Position numbers and translations under genes: made by a program. From contig CAZNLL010000005.1 of the NCBI GenBank assembly GCA_964573885.1, positions 1 through 61,188 of the forward strand: a stretch of DNA of 61,188 bases, given 5' to 3'. Below the pieces are notes generated by a model, which saw nothing but the letters and a program-made list of their open reading frames with translations, made no database searches and was not told the origin of the DNA. Shown here one piece after another: positions 51,074 to 59,872 of this stretch (positions are counted from its first letter, which is position 1; each line of letters starts with the position of its first letter). Origin of the DNA: CAZNLL01 sp964573885 (lineage in GTDB: Bacteria > Desulfobacterota > DSM-4660 > Desulfatiglandales > Desulfatiglandaceae).

Positions 51074-52282
51074 ATGGCAACAGGAATCAAGGATAAAGTG
51101 GCGATCATCGGCATGGGCTGTTCACGTTTCGGCGAGCGCTGGGACATGGGGGCCGAGGAACTCATGGTGGAGGCCTTCACCGAGTGCATGGAAGACGCCG
51201 GCATTGATGTTAATGATATTGAGGCCGCCTGGTTGGGCACCTGCATCGACACGGTCAATGTGGGGAGGAGCGCCCTGCCCATGTCCATTACCCTGCGCCT
51301 CCCCTTTATCCCGGTGACGCGAACCGAAAACTTCTGCGCAAGCGGGACCGAGTCTTTCCGGGGTGCAGTCTACGGCGTTGCTTCCGGGGCCTATGACATG
51401 TGCCTGGCGCTGGGCGTCGAAAAGCTTAAAGATACCGGATACGGCGGTCTGCCCGAAGGGGGTTCGACCAGCGGAAGCCTCACCTGGCTCTGGTATCCCA
51501 AGATGACGGCCCCGGGGGCCTTTGCCCAGTTGGCGACGGCCTATGGTGCCAAGTACGGGATCCCTGACGAGGATCTCAAGCGGGCCATGGCCCAGGTTTC
51601 GGTCAAAAGCCATGAAAATGGCGTCCTCAACCCCAAGGCCCATCTCCGAAGAGAAGTCACCATCGAACAGGTCATGAAAGCCCCCATCGTGGCCTATCCC
51701 CTTGGTCTCTTCGACTGCTGCGGCGTGAGTGACGGGGCCGCCTGTGCCGTTGTGACCACCCTGGAAAAGGCCAAAGACATGGGCATTAAAGACCCCATTA
51801 CGGTGAAGGCCCTGCAACTGGCCCTAAGCAGCGGTGAGGAGATGGGGTTTAATGAGTGGGACGGGACCAACTTTATGACCACCAACAAGTGCAGCACCAT
51901 GGCCTACAAGGAGGCCGGGGTAACCGATCCCCGCAAGCAAATCAGTATGATGGAGGTGCATGACTGCTTCTCCATCACCGAACTGGTCACCACGGAGGAC
52001 CTGCACATCTCCGAGCGGGGCCGGGCGTGGCAAGATTTTCTGGACGGATTCTACAACCGGGACGGCCAAATCCCCTGCCAGGTGGACGGCGGGCTCAAGT
52101 GTTTTGGCCACCCCATCGGGGCCTCGGGTCTGCGCATGCTCTACGAGATGTACCTCCAACTCCTGGGACGGGCCGGGGACCGGCAGATTAATGACCCCCG
52201 CCTCGGGCTGACCCACAACCTGGGAGGCCGGCCCTTCCAGAACGTATGCAGTATTGCCATTATCGGCAGGTATAAGGGGTAA
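51074..52282 (+). CDS. SCP-x/archaeal-type thiolase, copy 2
   Basis: 402 residues, opening MATGIKDKVAIIGMGCSRFG. Nucleophile Cys88 in NFCASGTESF, HDCFSITE and GHPIGASG are all intact, so it should be catalytically competent. AGGAGG at 51061-51066 gives seven-base spacing. It closely matches the thiolase at 1545 over its whole length. The upstream fusion protein supplies the DUF35 partner. A duplicated module with two sets of partners suggests that the copies handle different acyl-CoAs or are used under different conditions. Confidence 0.88.
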   Translation: MATGIKDKVAIIGMGCSRFGERWDMGAEELMVEAFTECMEDAGIDVNDIEAAWLGTCIDTVNVGRSALPMSITLRLPFIPVTRTENFCASGTESFRGAVYGVASGAYDMCLALGVEKLKDTGYGGLPEGGSTSGSLTWLWYPKMTAPGAFAQLATAYGAKYGIPDEDLKRAMAQVSVKSHENGVLNPKAHLRREVTIEQVMKAPIVAYPLGLFDCCGVSDGAACAVVTTLEKAKDMGIKDPITVKALQLALSSGEEMGFNEWDGTNFMTTNKCSTMAYKEAGVTDPRKQISMMEVHDCFSITELVTTEDLHISERGRAWQDFLDGFYNRDGQIPCQVDGGLKCFGHPIGASGLRMLYEMYLQLLGRAGDRQINDPRLGLTHNLGGRPFQNVCSIAIIGRYKG

Positions 52283-52311
52283 TCCCCCGGACCCGGCCGG
52301 ACCCCGGGGGA
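52283..52311 (+). terminator. GC-rich hairpin after thiolase copy 2
   Basis: TCCCCCGG (52283-52290) pairs with CCGGGGGA (52304-52311), beginning at the stop codon. No T-run follows, so it may slow or partly stop transcription before the MFS gene rather than terminate it. Confidence 0.4.
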
Positions 52312-52378
52312 CGTCCTGAACACCCCCGGGTTGGGCCCTTTCTCTTTTTGGGGTCATTCATACCCCGGGAAAGGCACC

Positions 52379-53548
52379 TTGGACCTGAAGAAGCTTATAC
52401 CCCTCTACCTGGGTGCGATCATAGGGCCCATGGGCGGCATCGGGATCGTCACCCTGATTCCGGTCCTGTCCAAGATCTGGGCCATTGACTTCGGCGCCGC
52501 CTCGCTGGCCATCACCTTTTACATGTTCCCCTTTGTGCTGGTCCAGCTCTTCTCGGGCTCCATCGCACAGCTCTTTGACGCCCGCAAGACCCTCCTTTTT
52601 GGATTCATTGTCTACGCCCTGGGCGGCACCCTTTGCGGCCTCTCGCCCAACCTTTGGGCCCTCCTGGGGAGCCGGATCATCCAGGGTGTGGGTGCCGCCT
52701 TCCTCACCCCCATCATTATGGCCCTTATCGGCGAACTGGTCCCTGCCCGGCATGTGGGAAAGGCCATAGGCCTCCTGGGCGTGGCCTATACCATGGGGGT
52801 CACCCTGGGGCCCCTTATCTCAGGCCTCATAGAGGTGGCCTACGGGTGGCCCTGGTTCTTCTACTTTCTGGGGGCACTGGCCGTCATGGCCGGCCTCCTC
52901 TACTGGTTTACAAGCGAACCCATGGAGCTGGCCCAGGGAGAGCGGCCTCACCTACTGGGGGCACTCCCCATCTTTAAGGAGGCCCTGACCCGTCCGGGGG
53001 TCCTGCATTTGAGCTTTGCCGCATTCAGCTTCTTTATCGCCTATATCGGTATCATGACCTTCACCGCGGATCACCTCAAAACCAATCTCGACCTGCCCTC
53101 TGATGAGATCGGGGCCCTCCTGTCCATTACGGGCTTCTCGGGCATTATCGTCTCTCCCATCGCCGGCTTTCTCGGAGACAGGCTGGGGAGAATCAAGGTC
53201 TTTTTCGGTGGAGCGGCGATTGCCCTGGCCTGTATCGGCCTCATGTCCTCGGTCTCCTTTTCTTACTGGCCCTATTTTGTGTTCTTTCTCCTCTTCGGAA
53301 CGGGTGCGGCCACGGCCTGGACCTCTCTGAATACAATGGCCGTTCAAATCTCTCCGGAACTGAGAAAACCGGTGACTTCCGTCTATAACGCCATCAAATT
53401 CGCCGGCTACGCCTTTTCTCCCGTGATCCTTTCCTTCCTTTACGCCCCTTTCCATCTCCGTGCCGTTCAATGGGGCTGCCTGGGGGCCATTGTCATCTCC
53501 GCCTTTCTGGGCTCCCTGGCACAAAAGCGAGAGAGGGAGAGGCGTTGA
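52379..53548 (+). CDS. MFS transporter
   Basis: 389 residues from TTG 52379 (GGGAAAGG five bases upstream); a TTG at 52331 is also open, with no ribosome site. Twelve hydrophobic segments and the loop motif LFDARKTLLFG after the second helix, with GDRLGRIKVF as its repeat after the eighth. The substrate is not evident: a drug- or carboxylate-type carrier. It follows the thiolase copy 2 by about 95 bases and probably shares its transcript. Its last 82 bases overlap a convergent minus-strand gene. Confidence 0.8.
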   Translation: MDLKKLIPLYLGAIIGPMGGIGIVTLIPVLSKIWAIDFGAASLAITFYMFPFVLVQLFSGSIAQLFDARKTLLFGFIVYALGGTLCGLSPNLWALLGSRIIQGVGAAFLTPIIMALIGELVPARHVGKAIGLLGVAYTMGVTLGPLISGLIEVAYGWPWFFYFLGALAVMAGLLYWFTSEPMELAQGERPHLLGALPIFKEALTRPGVLHLSFAAFSFFIAYIGIMTFTADHLKTNLDLPSDEIGALLSITGFSGIIVSPIAGFLGDRLGRIKVFFGGAAIALACIGLMSSVSFSYWPYFVFFLLFGTGAATAWTSLNTMAVQISPELRKPVTSVYNAIKFAGYAFSPVILSFLYAPFHLRAVQWGCLGAIVISAFLGSLAQKRERERR

Positions 53549-53799
53549 TTCCGGCCTGCCAGGACGACCGGTGCAGCCTGATTCCAGACGGCGTCCGTGC
53601 GTCCTTCAATAACCCCTACGAGCTCTTGCGGCACTGCGCCCCGCTCAAAGTCCCGCTCCAGGGCGTAGGCCATCTCCTCAAGGGGGCCATGGTAATACCC
53701 GAAGCGTATCAATCCGAATCCGTAGGCCAGCAGGAAACGCTCCACCCCCAGCCGGGACCACTGAACCACGTGAACCAGTTCATGAAAAGGCATCGTCAT
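53467..53799 (-). CDS. Small HExxH metallopeptidase-like protein (possibly truncated)
   Basis: 110 residues from ATG 53799. The metal motif HELVH is at residues 6-10 (FHELVHVVQW), and GPLEEMAYALERDFERG follows with a Glu that could be the third ligand. The DUF4157-like proteins with this motif normally carry about a hundred residues before it, which are missing here. The start overlaps the stop of the 62-residue protein upstream (ATGA), so the two are coupled. Its C-terminal 27 codons overlap the end of the MFS gene. It may be a remnant or a genuine short form. Confidence 0.55.
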   Translation of the reverse strand: MTMPFHELVHVVQWSRLGVERFLLAYGFGLIRFGYYHGPLEEMAYALERDFERGAVPQELVGVIEGRTDAVWNQAAPVVLAGRNQRLSLSRFCAREPRKAEMTMAPRQPH

Positions 53800-53984
53800 T
53801 GATATTTTTTGAAGTCGTACTTCTTCGCAAGCGCGGCCTTCTCCTCCGGGGGCAGGGACGTGAAATACCCTTTCCAACCCGGACAAAAGTTGATGTGCCA
53901 ACGCCAGAGACGCCCTAATAGCGATCTGGGGTCCTTATCGTACCGGCCGCGCAATTTGCAGTGCGCACACTTTTTCTCAGCCAT
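53796..53984 (-). CDS. Small cysteine-containing conserved-looking protein
   Basis: 62 residues. It opens MAEKKCAHCKLRGRYDKDP (C-x2-C), then LLGRLWRWHINFCPGWKGYF with a third Cys and a His, so a small metal site is possible. The C-terminus is charged and helical. I have no function for it. Its stop overlaps the start of the HExxH gene by ATGA, so they form a two-gene unit. Confidence 0.6.
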   Translation of the reverse strand: MAEKKCAHCKLRGRYDKDPRSLLGRLWRWHINFCPGWKGYFTSLPPEEKAALAKKYDFKKYQ

Positions 53985-54096
53985 GGAAGCCCTCCCCTGC
54001 CCTCCCTAACGTTAAAGGACCTTGAAAAGTTTTGACTTTTTGAGGCGATCGCCCCCTTACTCCCCTGTGAAGTACGGCTTGAATTCATCTGAAGGT

Positions 54097-54171
54097 TCAC
54101 GCTCGGAATCGCCTTCTTAGCGCCCTTAATCCCCCTATGACGGCCATCACGGCGAGGACGGTCAAAATCAT
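54097..54171 (-). CDS. Possible single-helix membrane microprotein
   Basis: 24 codons reading MILTVLAVMAVIGGLRALRR and ending RFRA. It is one hydrophobic helix followed by an Arg cluster, as in small membrane-anchored peptides or the end of a sorting signal such as PEP-CTERM. A strong ribosome site is absent and upstream codons LLAIIC could extend it from a non-ATG start. Chance is a real alternative. Confidence 0.2.
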   Translation of the reverse strand: MILTVLAVMAVIGGLRALRRRFRA

Positions 54172-54225
54172 GCAGATGATCGCCAGCAGGGGCTAAAATT
54201 TTCACGCCTCGTCCATGGAAGCCCT

Positions 54226-55125
54226 CTACGGCTTGAGGAAGTCAGGTTTGCTGTACTCAGGATCAGGGTAGGTATAAAAACCTTTTCCCGTCTTTCTGCC
54301 CAGCTTTTTCTCTTCGATCATCTCCCTGAGGGCCGCAGGGGGATAATCTTTGGGGTCTTTGGATTCGTTATAGTAGACCAGCTCGATGTTGTAGACCACG
54401 TCCAGACCCACGTTATCCATAAGGCCAAAAGGCCCCTGATTCATTCCCGTAAAAATCATCCACCCCCGGTCCACATCCCTGAAATCCACAAAACCTCCAG
54501 CCCACATGTGGAGGGCCTCTCGCTTGACGGCCCGCCAAATCCGGTTGAAGCAGAACCCCAGGATTTCCTTGTTCACCACCAGGGGCAGGCAACCCACGCT
54601 ACGAACCCACGCCTTGCCTGCCTCGGTGACCTCTGGGAGCGTCTTGGTCCCCCCCATGACGTCCACCATGTTGGTCCCCAACACAGGAAAATAGAAATGC
54701 ATGTTGAGACACCGTTCCGGCCTGGTGGTGGCGCTTTCTATCTTGGAAATAGGAATGGAAGAACTGTTGGTTGCCAGCAAGGCCTCAGGAGGAGAGAGGG
54801 CATCCACGCGGTGGAAGACATCGCGCTTCAATTCAAGGTCCTCCGTCACCGCTTCGATCACAAGGTCAGCCTGGCTGAGTGCTTCCTCCAAATCCGCACA
54901 AAGCCTGACCTTCTTAGCCGTTTCCCCCCACTCATCGGGCGTGAAAAGCGGTGTCCCCACCGCCCGGTCCAGAACAGACGTGAGGTCCTGATGGGCCCTG
55001 GCAAAAGATCCCTGGTCCGGATCATATGTCGAGACCTCGTATCCAAAATGGGCCGCTTGCACAGCAATCTGTGTCCCTAACACACCCGCGCCGATAACCG
55101 CGACCTTCCTAATCTCGTGAGCCAT
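54226..55125 (-). CDS. Divergent 3-hydroxyacyl-CoA dehydrogenase
   Basis: 299 residues from ATG 55125 (GGAGGG upstream); the ATG at 55143 lacks support. The NAD loop is VAVIGAGVLGTQIAVQAAHFG and the Ser segment LLATNSSSIPISKIE is canonical. The catalytic stretch, usually HFFNP, reads HFYFPV in NMHFYFPVLGTNMVDVM: the His is kept but the Asn is Phe. The C-terminal domain ends KTGKGFYTYPDPEY. The chemistry may be preserved or directed to a different hydroxyacid. It lies in a loose minus-strand group with no other acyl-CoA genes directly beside it. Confidence 0.82.
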   Translation of the reverse strand: MAHEIRKVAVIGAGVLGTQIAVQAAHFGYEVSTYDPDQGSFARAHQDLTSVLDRAVGTPLFTPDEWGETAKKVRLCADLEEALSQADLVIEAVTEDLELKRDVFHRVDALSPPEALLATNSSSIPISKIESATTRPERCLNMHFYFPVLGTNMVDVMGGTKTLPEVTEAGKAWVRSVGCLPLVVNKEILGFCFNRIWRAVKREALHMWAGGFVDFRDVDRGWMIFTGMNQGPFGLMDNVGLDVVYNIELVYYNESKDPKDYPPAALREMIEEKKLGRKTGKGFYTYPDPEYSKPDFLKP

Positions 55126-55165
55126 GATCATCCCTCCGGTCACCCATTCGAGGTGTTCTCCTCCA

Positions 55166-55444
55166 TTACTCGCGATCCAGTCTCTCCAGTTTTAAGGTTA
55201 CAAGGTTGTCGCTGTCAGGACACTGCAGCTCAATGGTATCACCTTCCCACCAGGGAAGATTTCCTCCGAATTGAAAGGTCGAAAGGCTAGGGAAGATATC
55301 ATGGTAGAAAAACCCGCATAACCCGCCCGGATCATGACAGCTGATTTCGAATGTATCCCCCACTGCGTGCCCCGCGCTGCACTCCCCTTTCACCCCTGTG
55401 ATGGTGGCCACCACTCTTTTGCCAATCCCTGGATCTTTTGCCAT
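55166..55444 (-). CDS. TIGR04076-like small protein
   Basis: 92 residues. The pattern VKGECSAGHAVGD, then LCGFFYHDIFPSLSTFQFGG and the final QCPDSD matches the TIGR04076 family, whose function is unknown. Three to four cysteines (residues near 22, 35, 43, 74) suggest a metal or structural role. It lies 40 bases upstream of the dehydrogenase at 54226 in the transcript and may be co-expressed. Confidence 0.75.
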   Translation of the reverse strand: MAKDPGIGKRVVATITGVKGECSAGHAVGDTFEISCHDPGGLCGFFYHDIFPSLSTFQFGGNLPWWEGDTIELQCPDSDNLVTLKLERLDRE

Positions 55445-55570
55445 ATCTACAATCCTCCTTTCGATGGGTTACTTATTGGCTCCCAAATAGAGGCCTGGAT
55501 ATGCCTTATTATCTCCCCAAGGGCCTCCATCATCGACTCCAGCGCCGGACCGGACCTATCCACAGCCTGC

Positions 55571-56491
55571 TCAAGGCCCTATGGCATAGCGGGTCAGGTC
55601 CCGCCCGATTTCCGCCCCCTCGAAGCGACGCCTGGCCGCCTGGGCCAGCCCGTTTATGTCTTCTTCCCGGTAACGGGGACTTGTGTGCACGAGTACCGCC
55701 CGTTTCGCACCGGCCCTGCCGGCTATCCGCGCGGCGTCCTCCACGGTCATGTGGGCCTTGCGGGCCGCTTCTTCCTGCTCTGAAGGATGAAACATGCCGT
55801 CCATAAAAGCCAGGTCCACCTCCCGGCATAGGCCGTACAAGGACTTGGTGACGGCCGTATCCACCGCGTAGCAAAGGCTCGCACCAGGCCTTCCGGGCCC
55901 CAGCACCTCCTCGGGGTGAATGATGCGACCCCCTTCGACCTCAACAGGCTCTCCTTTCTGCAGCTTTCCCCAGAGCGGTCCTTCAGGAACCCCCAGGGCC
56001 CTGGCGGCCCTGACGCTGAATTTGCCCGGACGGGGGTATTCCTCCATTCGGTAACCCACACAGGGGGTGGTGTGTTTGAGGGGCGCCCAGAGGATCCGCA
56101 CCTGTTCATCCTCGTAGGCGGTCTCCGGAGCCTGCTCATCCCATTCCAAAAAGCGGAGGGGATAGTTGATAAAAAAATCCAGCGTACGCTGGACCTGACT
56201 TACAAATTCCTTTATCCCCACCGGTCCCATGATAACCAGGGGGCCCGGGTCAGGGACCTGTGAACGAAGCATGAGCAGCCCCGGGACCCCGAGACAGTGA
56301 TCCGCGTGAAGATGGCTCACCGCGATCAGGGAAAGGGATTTGATCCCGAGACCCGCCCGTTTCAGGTTGATCTGGGCCCCTTCGCCGGCGTCAAAGAGAT
56401 AAGAGACACCGCCGTGGCGCACCATAAGCGAGGTAAGAAAACGCTGCGGTAAGGGCATCATGCCCCCTGACCCGAGGAGGATGCACTCCAT
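55571..56491 (-). CDS. rnz: Ribonuclease Z (MBL fold)
   Basis: 306 residues, normal length. The Zn motif is HLHADHCLGVPG, and the RNase Z signature of the C-terminal half is present: VEVEGGRIIHPEEVLGPGRP, YAVDTAVTKSLY and VLVHTSPRY. It processes the 3' end of tRNA precursors or acts as a related phosphodiesterase. Family members are usually AxxHxxHxDH proteins of this size. It stands alone, 26 bases downstream of the VOC gene in the minus direction. Confidence 0.85.
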   Translation of the reverse strand: MECILLGSGGMMPLPQRFLTSLMVRHGGVSYLFDAGEGAQINLKRAGLGIKSLSLIAVSHLHADHCLGVPGLLMLRSQVPDPGPLVIMGPVGIKEFVSQVQRTLDFFINYPLRFLEWDEQAPETAYEDEQVRILWAPLKHTTPCVGYRMEEYPRPGKFSVRAARALGVPEGPLWGKLQKGEPVEVEGGRIIHPEEVLGPGRPGASLCYAVDTAVTKSLYGLCREVDLAFMDGMFHPSEQEEAARKAHMTVEDAARIAGRAGAKRAVLVHTSPRYREEDINGLAQAARRRFEGAEIGRDLTRYAIGP

Positions 56492-56517
56492 AGACCCTGT
56501 CTCCCTTTTACGGCCCC

Positions 56518-56928
56518 CTATTTTTTCTCCTTGAGGGAGGAAAATCCCTTGAATTGGCCCTTCATCTCCTCGCTTATCTCAAACAATTCCAGCAGGACAT
56601 GATCCAGGGCCTCAGCCATTACGTACTTCCATGTGCCGAAATCCTTGATCCCCTTCTTGAAATGGAAGCCCTTATCCTCCATGTGCTTCACAAGGGCCTC
56701 AAGGTCATCGGTCTCAATGCCCAGATGGTGCATCACCCCTCTTCCCTGATCCCTGGGAGGTTGATCATAAAAATTGATCTTACCCGTTCCAATAGAGATC
56801 ATCACATTGCGGGCACCGGCCATCTCCATATCAAATATGACCCGGGCCCCAAACATCTCCCGGTAGAAACGCAGGCTTTCGTCCAAATCAGATGCGAAAA
56901 GATGCACATGATGAAGGGTTTCCGTCAT
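56518..56928 (-). CDS. VOC-family (glyoxalase/methylmalonyl-CoA-epimerase-like) protein
   Basis: 136 residues, the length of a two-module VOC protein. The first module has LHHVHLFASDLDESLRFYRE, the second VMHHLGIETDDLEALVKHME, and the C-terminal HVLLELFEI holds a likely metal Glu. Metal ligands are probably His of LHHVHL, His of MHHLGI and that Glu. Methylmalonyl-CoA epimerase or a dioxygenase-like isomerase are both conceivable. Confidence 0.8.
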   Translation of the reverse strand: MTETLHHVHLFASDLDESLRFYREMFGARVIFDMEMAGARNVMISIGTGKINFYDQPPRDQGRGVMHHLGIETDDLEALVKHMEDKGFHFKKGIKDFGTWKYVMAEALDHVLLELFEISEEMKGQFKGFSSLKEKK

Positions 56929-57320
56929 CTCTCCCCCTCCTTTTCAAGCCCCCTTGTTGAAAACGCTTTTGCTCCTTTCCTGACCTTTCGGTACACCCGC
57001 CAGGAAAGCCCCAAGGATACCAGAAGCCGATGAAAATGTCTGTGATCCATCACCCATACCGATCATCCCCGGTTAACCCGGTAGTTGCATAAAAGAGGCT
57101 TAAGAACCGGCTCTTTTGCTTTCCAGGTCTTTAAAATGCTGTCTCATTCATGTCAATGCGTTTGCATCGACAGGGTTAACATATCACAAATCCGCACCGG
57201 ATTCCCACCCTTTCCTCCAACGGTCAATCCCGGCACCGAGGCTTAAGGCATGGGAGGATCCAGGGCAACGCTTTTCAGGTCCCCTTGTCTCCAGGGCCGC
57301 CCTCTGATATAGGAGACAGG
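56929..57320. other. 392-base divergent intergenic region
   Basis: Lies between the VOC gene (minus) and an MFS gene (plus). It contains an inverted repeat at 57151-57172 and a hairpin formed by CCGGTTAACCCGG near 57070. I could not define promoter boxes with confidence. Confidence 0.5.
57151..57172. promoter_or_regulatory. Operator-like inverted repeat upstream of the MFS gene
   Basis: TGTCAATGC (57151-57159) and GCATCGACA (57164-57172) match in eight of nine positions across a four-base spacer. The symmetry fits a dimeric regulator such as TetR or GntR, but no regulator gene is adjacent. Confidence 0.5.
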
Positions 57321-58697
57321 ATGAATCAGAGCGATGCAAACAGACGCTCCGCCTTGGTGATCGCCGTCTTGAGTTCCTTTATGACCCCTTTTATGGGATC
57401 GGCCGTCAATATCGCCCTCCCTTCCATAGGCCGCGAATTTAAGGCAGATGCCGTACTCATCGGTTGGGTGATCACCGGTTACCTGTTGGCCTCCGCCGTG
57501 GCCCTGGTTCCTTTTGGCCGGGCCGCGGATATCGTCGGCAGAAGAAAGCTCTTTATGATCGGGATGGGCCTCTTTACCCTGGCGGCCCTTCTCTCGGCCC
57601 TGTCCGGTTCCGTAGTACAGCTTATTTTGTGCCAGATGCTTCTGGGTGTGGGCAGCGCCATGATTTACGGCACCAGTATGGCCATCCTTGTTTCCGTGTA
57701 TCCATCCCATGAACGGGGAAAAGCCCTGGGAATTGCAGTGGCCTCCGTATATATCGGCCTGTCCGTAGGACCCTTTTTGGGCGGGATTCTGACCCAGCAG
57801 CTTACCTGGAGAAGCGTTTTCCTCGCCATGGTCCCCATGGGGCTGATCATCCTCTCTCTGGTCGCTCTCCGGCTCAAGGGGGAATGGGCGGATGCGGCGG
57901 GGGAGCCCTTTGACTGGAGAGGCGCCGTCATCTATGCCGTAGCCATCATCTGCCTCATGTATGGCATCTCAAGCCTGGCCCAGTTCCGCGCCTTCTGGCT
58001 GGTCCCGGTGGGGTGTGCGGCCCTGTGGGCCTTTGTTCGGTTGCAGATAAGAAACGAGTATCCTGTCTTTGAGATGGCCCTCTTTCAGGCCAACCGGGTC
58101 TTTGCCTTCTCCAGTCTCGCCGCCTTCATCCATTACGGCGCCACCTTCGCCATGGCCTTCTTGCTGAGCCTTTACCTGCAGCATGTCAAGGGGCTTGATC
58201 CCCGGGAGGCCGGTCTGGTGCTCATGGCCCAACCCGTGGTGATGGCCCTCTTCTCCCCACTGGCCGGCAGGCTGTCGGACCGGATTGAACCAAGGATCGT
58301 GGCCACCATCGGGATGGGCATTACCACCCTCTGTTTGTTTCTTTTTGCCGGGATACAGGACCACACGGGTCTTTCCGCCATCACCGGTTTACTTGGCTTT
58401 CTGGGCTTTGGGTATGCCCTGTTCACCTCCCCCAACACCAACGCCGTCATGAGTTCCGTGGAAAAACGCCATTACGGAATCGCTTCCGGCTCTGTGGGTA
58501 CCATGCGGCTTCTGGGCATGGTCTTCAGCATGGGCATTGCCACCTTGCTCTTTTCCGTGTTCCTGGGCCACGTTCAGATCACGGAAAGTGTATTCCCCCT
58601 CTTTATGAAGAGCGTGAGGACCGCATTCATCCTCTTTGGATGCCTCTGCCTGGCAGGCACTTTTGCCTCCCTGATCCGGGGGAACCTTCGTTCCTGA
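57321..58697 (+). CDS. MFS transporter of the DHA2/EmrB type
   Basis: 458 residues from ATG 57321 (AGGAGACAGG upstream); the frame to 57285 has no ribosome site. About fourteen hydrophobic segments, with the signature FMTPFMGSAVNIALPSIGREF in the first, LVPFGRAADIVGRRKLFM after the second and GRLSDRIEPR in the second half. Such carriers usually export drugs or toxic organic acids. It converges with the TRAP binding protein at 58841; a hairpin lies between. Confidence 0.85.
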   Translation: MNQSDANRRSALVIAVLSSFMTPFMGSAVNIALPSIGREFKADAVLIGWVITGYLLASAVALVPFGRAADIVGRRKLFMIGMGLFTLAALLSALSGSVVQLILCQMLLGVGSAMIYGTSMAILVSVYPSHERGKALGIAVASVYIGLSVGPFLGGILTQQLTWRSVFLAMVPMGLIILSLVALRLKGEWADAAGEPFDWRGAVIYAVAIICLMYGISSLAQFRAFWLVPVGCAALWAFVRLQIRNEYPVFEMALFQANRVFAFSSLAAFIHYGATFAMAFLLSLYLQHVKGLDPREAGLVLMAQPVVMALFSPLAGRLSDRIEPRIVATIGMGITTLCLFLFAGIQDHTGLSAITGLLGFLGFGYALFTSPNTNAVMSSVEKRHYGIASGSVGTMRLLGMVFSMGIATLLFSVFLGHVQITESVFPLFMKSVRTAFILFGCLCLAGTFASLIRGNLRS

Positions 58698-58763
58698 GTT
58701 CACCTTCAAAAGGCACGCCTTGTAAGGCATCGCCTGTCCCTGGACCTCCCCAAAAAAGTAGAA

Positions 58764-58809
58764 CCTCCTTTTAAGGGAAAGGCCGGGCGACCCATCCCAA
58801 AAAAGGAGG
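58764..58809. terminator. Hairpin between convergent genes
   Basis: CCTCCTTTT (58764-58772) and AAAAGGAGG (58801-58809) can pair over a 28-base loop. The A/T-rich ends face both convergent genes. A bidirectional terminator is possible but the loop is long. Confidence 0.35.
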
Positions 58810-58840
58810 CTCCATAACAAATCTTCTCTGAAGGGCTTCC

Positions 58841-59872
58841 TTACTGGACCTCGACCCCTTTGTCTTTCATGAACTGCTTCATGGTCTTCACCAGCGCATT
58901 GAGGCGAGGACTCTTGGCACCCAGTTTATCCCACTCTTCAAAGGCGATCTTCCGAATCTTCTTTACCTCTCCATCAGGCAGCACGATGGCCTCTCCGATT
59001 CCCTGCATCACAAATTTTCCCAGGGCACTGTAACCCTGATTCAGATATTTCTTGTTCATGATCTCCTGATGCCCCGTGGAGGCATCGTCGATGGCCTTCT
59101 GCATGTCCGGGGGCAGGCTGTTCCAGAGATCGAGGTTCATGAAGATATCCATGAGGGGGGGCGACATGACAGAAGGGAGCACCACATATTTGATGACCTC
59201 ATTAAGCTTGTATGCGTCCAGGACAAAGACCGGAAAAATGGTCCCGCTCACGGTTCCCCGCTGAAGGGCCACGTACTGTTCGGCCCCGGGTATGGAGGTG
59301 GGGGAGGCCCCAAGCTTTTTGAATATGTTGGCGGTCAACCCCACGGTACGGATCTTCATGCCCTTGAAGTCTTCCACCTTACGGACCGGCTTGGTGGTCA
59401 TGAGACAATTCTCCGCCGTGGGCATCACGGTGATGAGTCGAACCCCCTTCTCGGCATAAGCCTCGCGGACCTTATCCCGGATCCCGTACTGGGTCCAGGC
59501 CTTCCAGGCCTCCTCCCAGTTGCTCCAGCCAAAAGGCAATCCCGTTTCCACTATGGCTTCAGGCACCATGCGTGCGTTGTAAACGCCCACCGAACAGCCC
59601 ATCTGGATTCCCCCGGACTGGACGGCGTTGAAGGTCGCCCGGATCTTTACCAGCTCATTGGCGGAATAGACCTTGATGTTGATTTTTCCTTTGGAGGCTT
59701 TCTTGACATTCTCGGCAAAGAGCCTCAATCCGTCCTGAGTCACCGGCGTTCGCCACACCGACTGGAGCTTCCAGTCATAGGTATCCGCCGCCATGGCCCG
59801 GGAGCCAAACACTAATAGGGTCAACGCAAATAGTCCCACCATTGCCATCGCTAATGTACACCGCTTTTTCAC
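58841..59872 (-). CDS. TRAP transporter substrate-binding protein (DctP family), orphan copy
   Basis: 343 residues from GTG 59872 (AAAGGAGG upstream). Signal peptide ending near SRAMAADTYDW. Same length as the DctP at 44777, with long shared blocks such as WKLQSVWRTPVTQ and KVYSANELVKIRAT and the Arg clamp in MKIRTVG. No DctQ or DctM gene is adjacent, so it may feed the transporter at 42801-44702 or one elsewhere. It lies 100 bases downstream of a partial acyl-CoA ligase in the same direction. Confidence 0.9.
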   Translation of the reverse strand: MKKRCTLAMAMVGLFALTLLVFGSRAMAADTYDWKLQSVWRTPVTQDGLRLFAENVKKASKGKINIKVYSANELVKIRATFNAVQSGGIQMGCSVGVYNARMVPEAIVETGLPFGWSNWEEAWKAWTQYGIRDKVREAYAEKGVRLITVMPTAENCLMTTKPVRKVEDFKGMKIRTVGLTANIFKKLGASPTSIPGAEQYVALQRGTVSGTIFPVFVLDAYKLNEVIKYVVLPSVMSPPLMDIFMNLDLWNSLPPDMQKAIDDASTGHQEIMNKKYLNQGYSALGKFVMQGIGEAIVLPDGEVKKIRKIAFEEWDKLGAKSPRLNALVKTMKQFMKDKGVEVQ

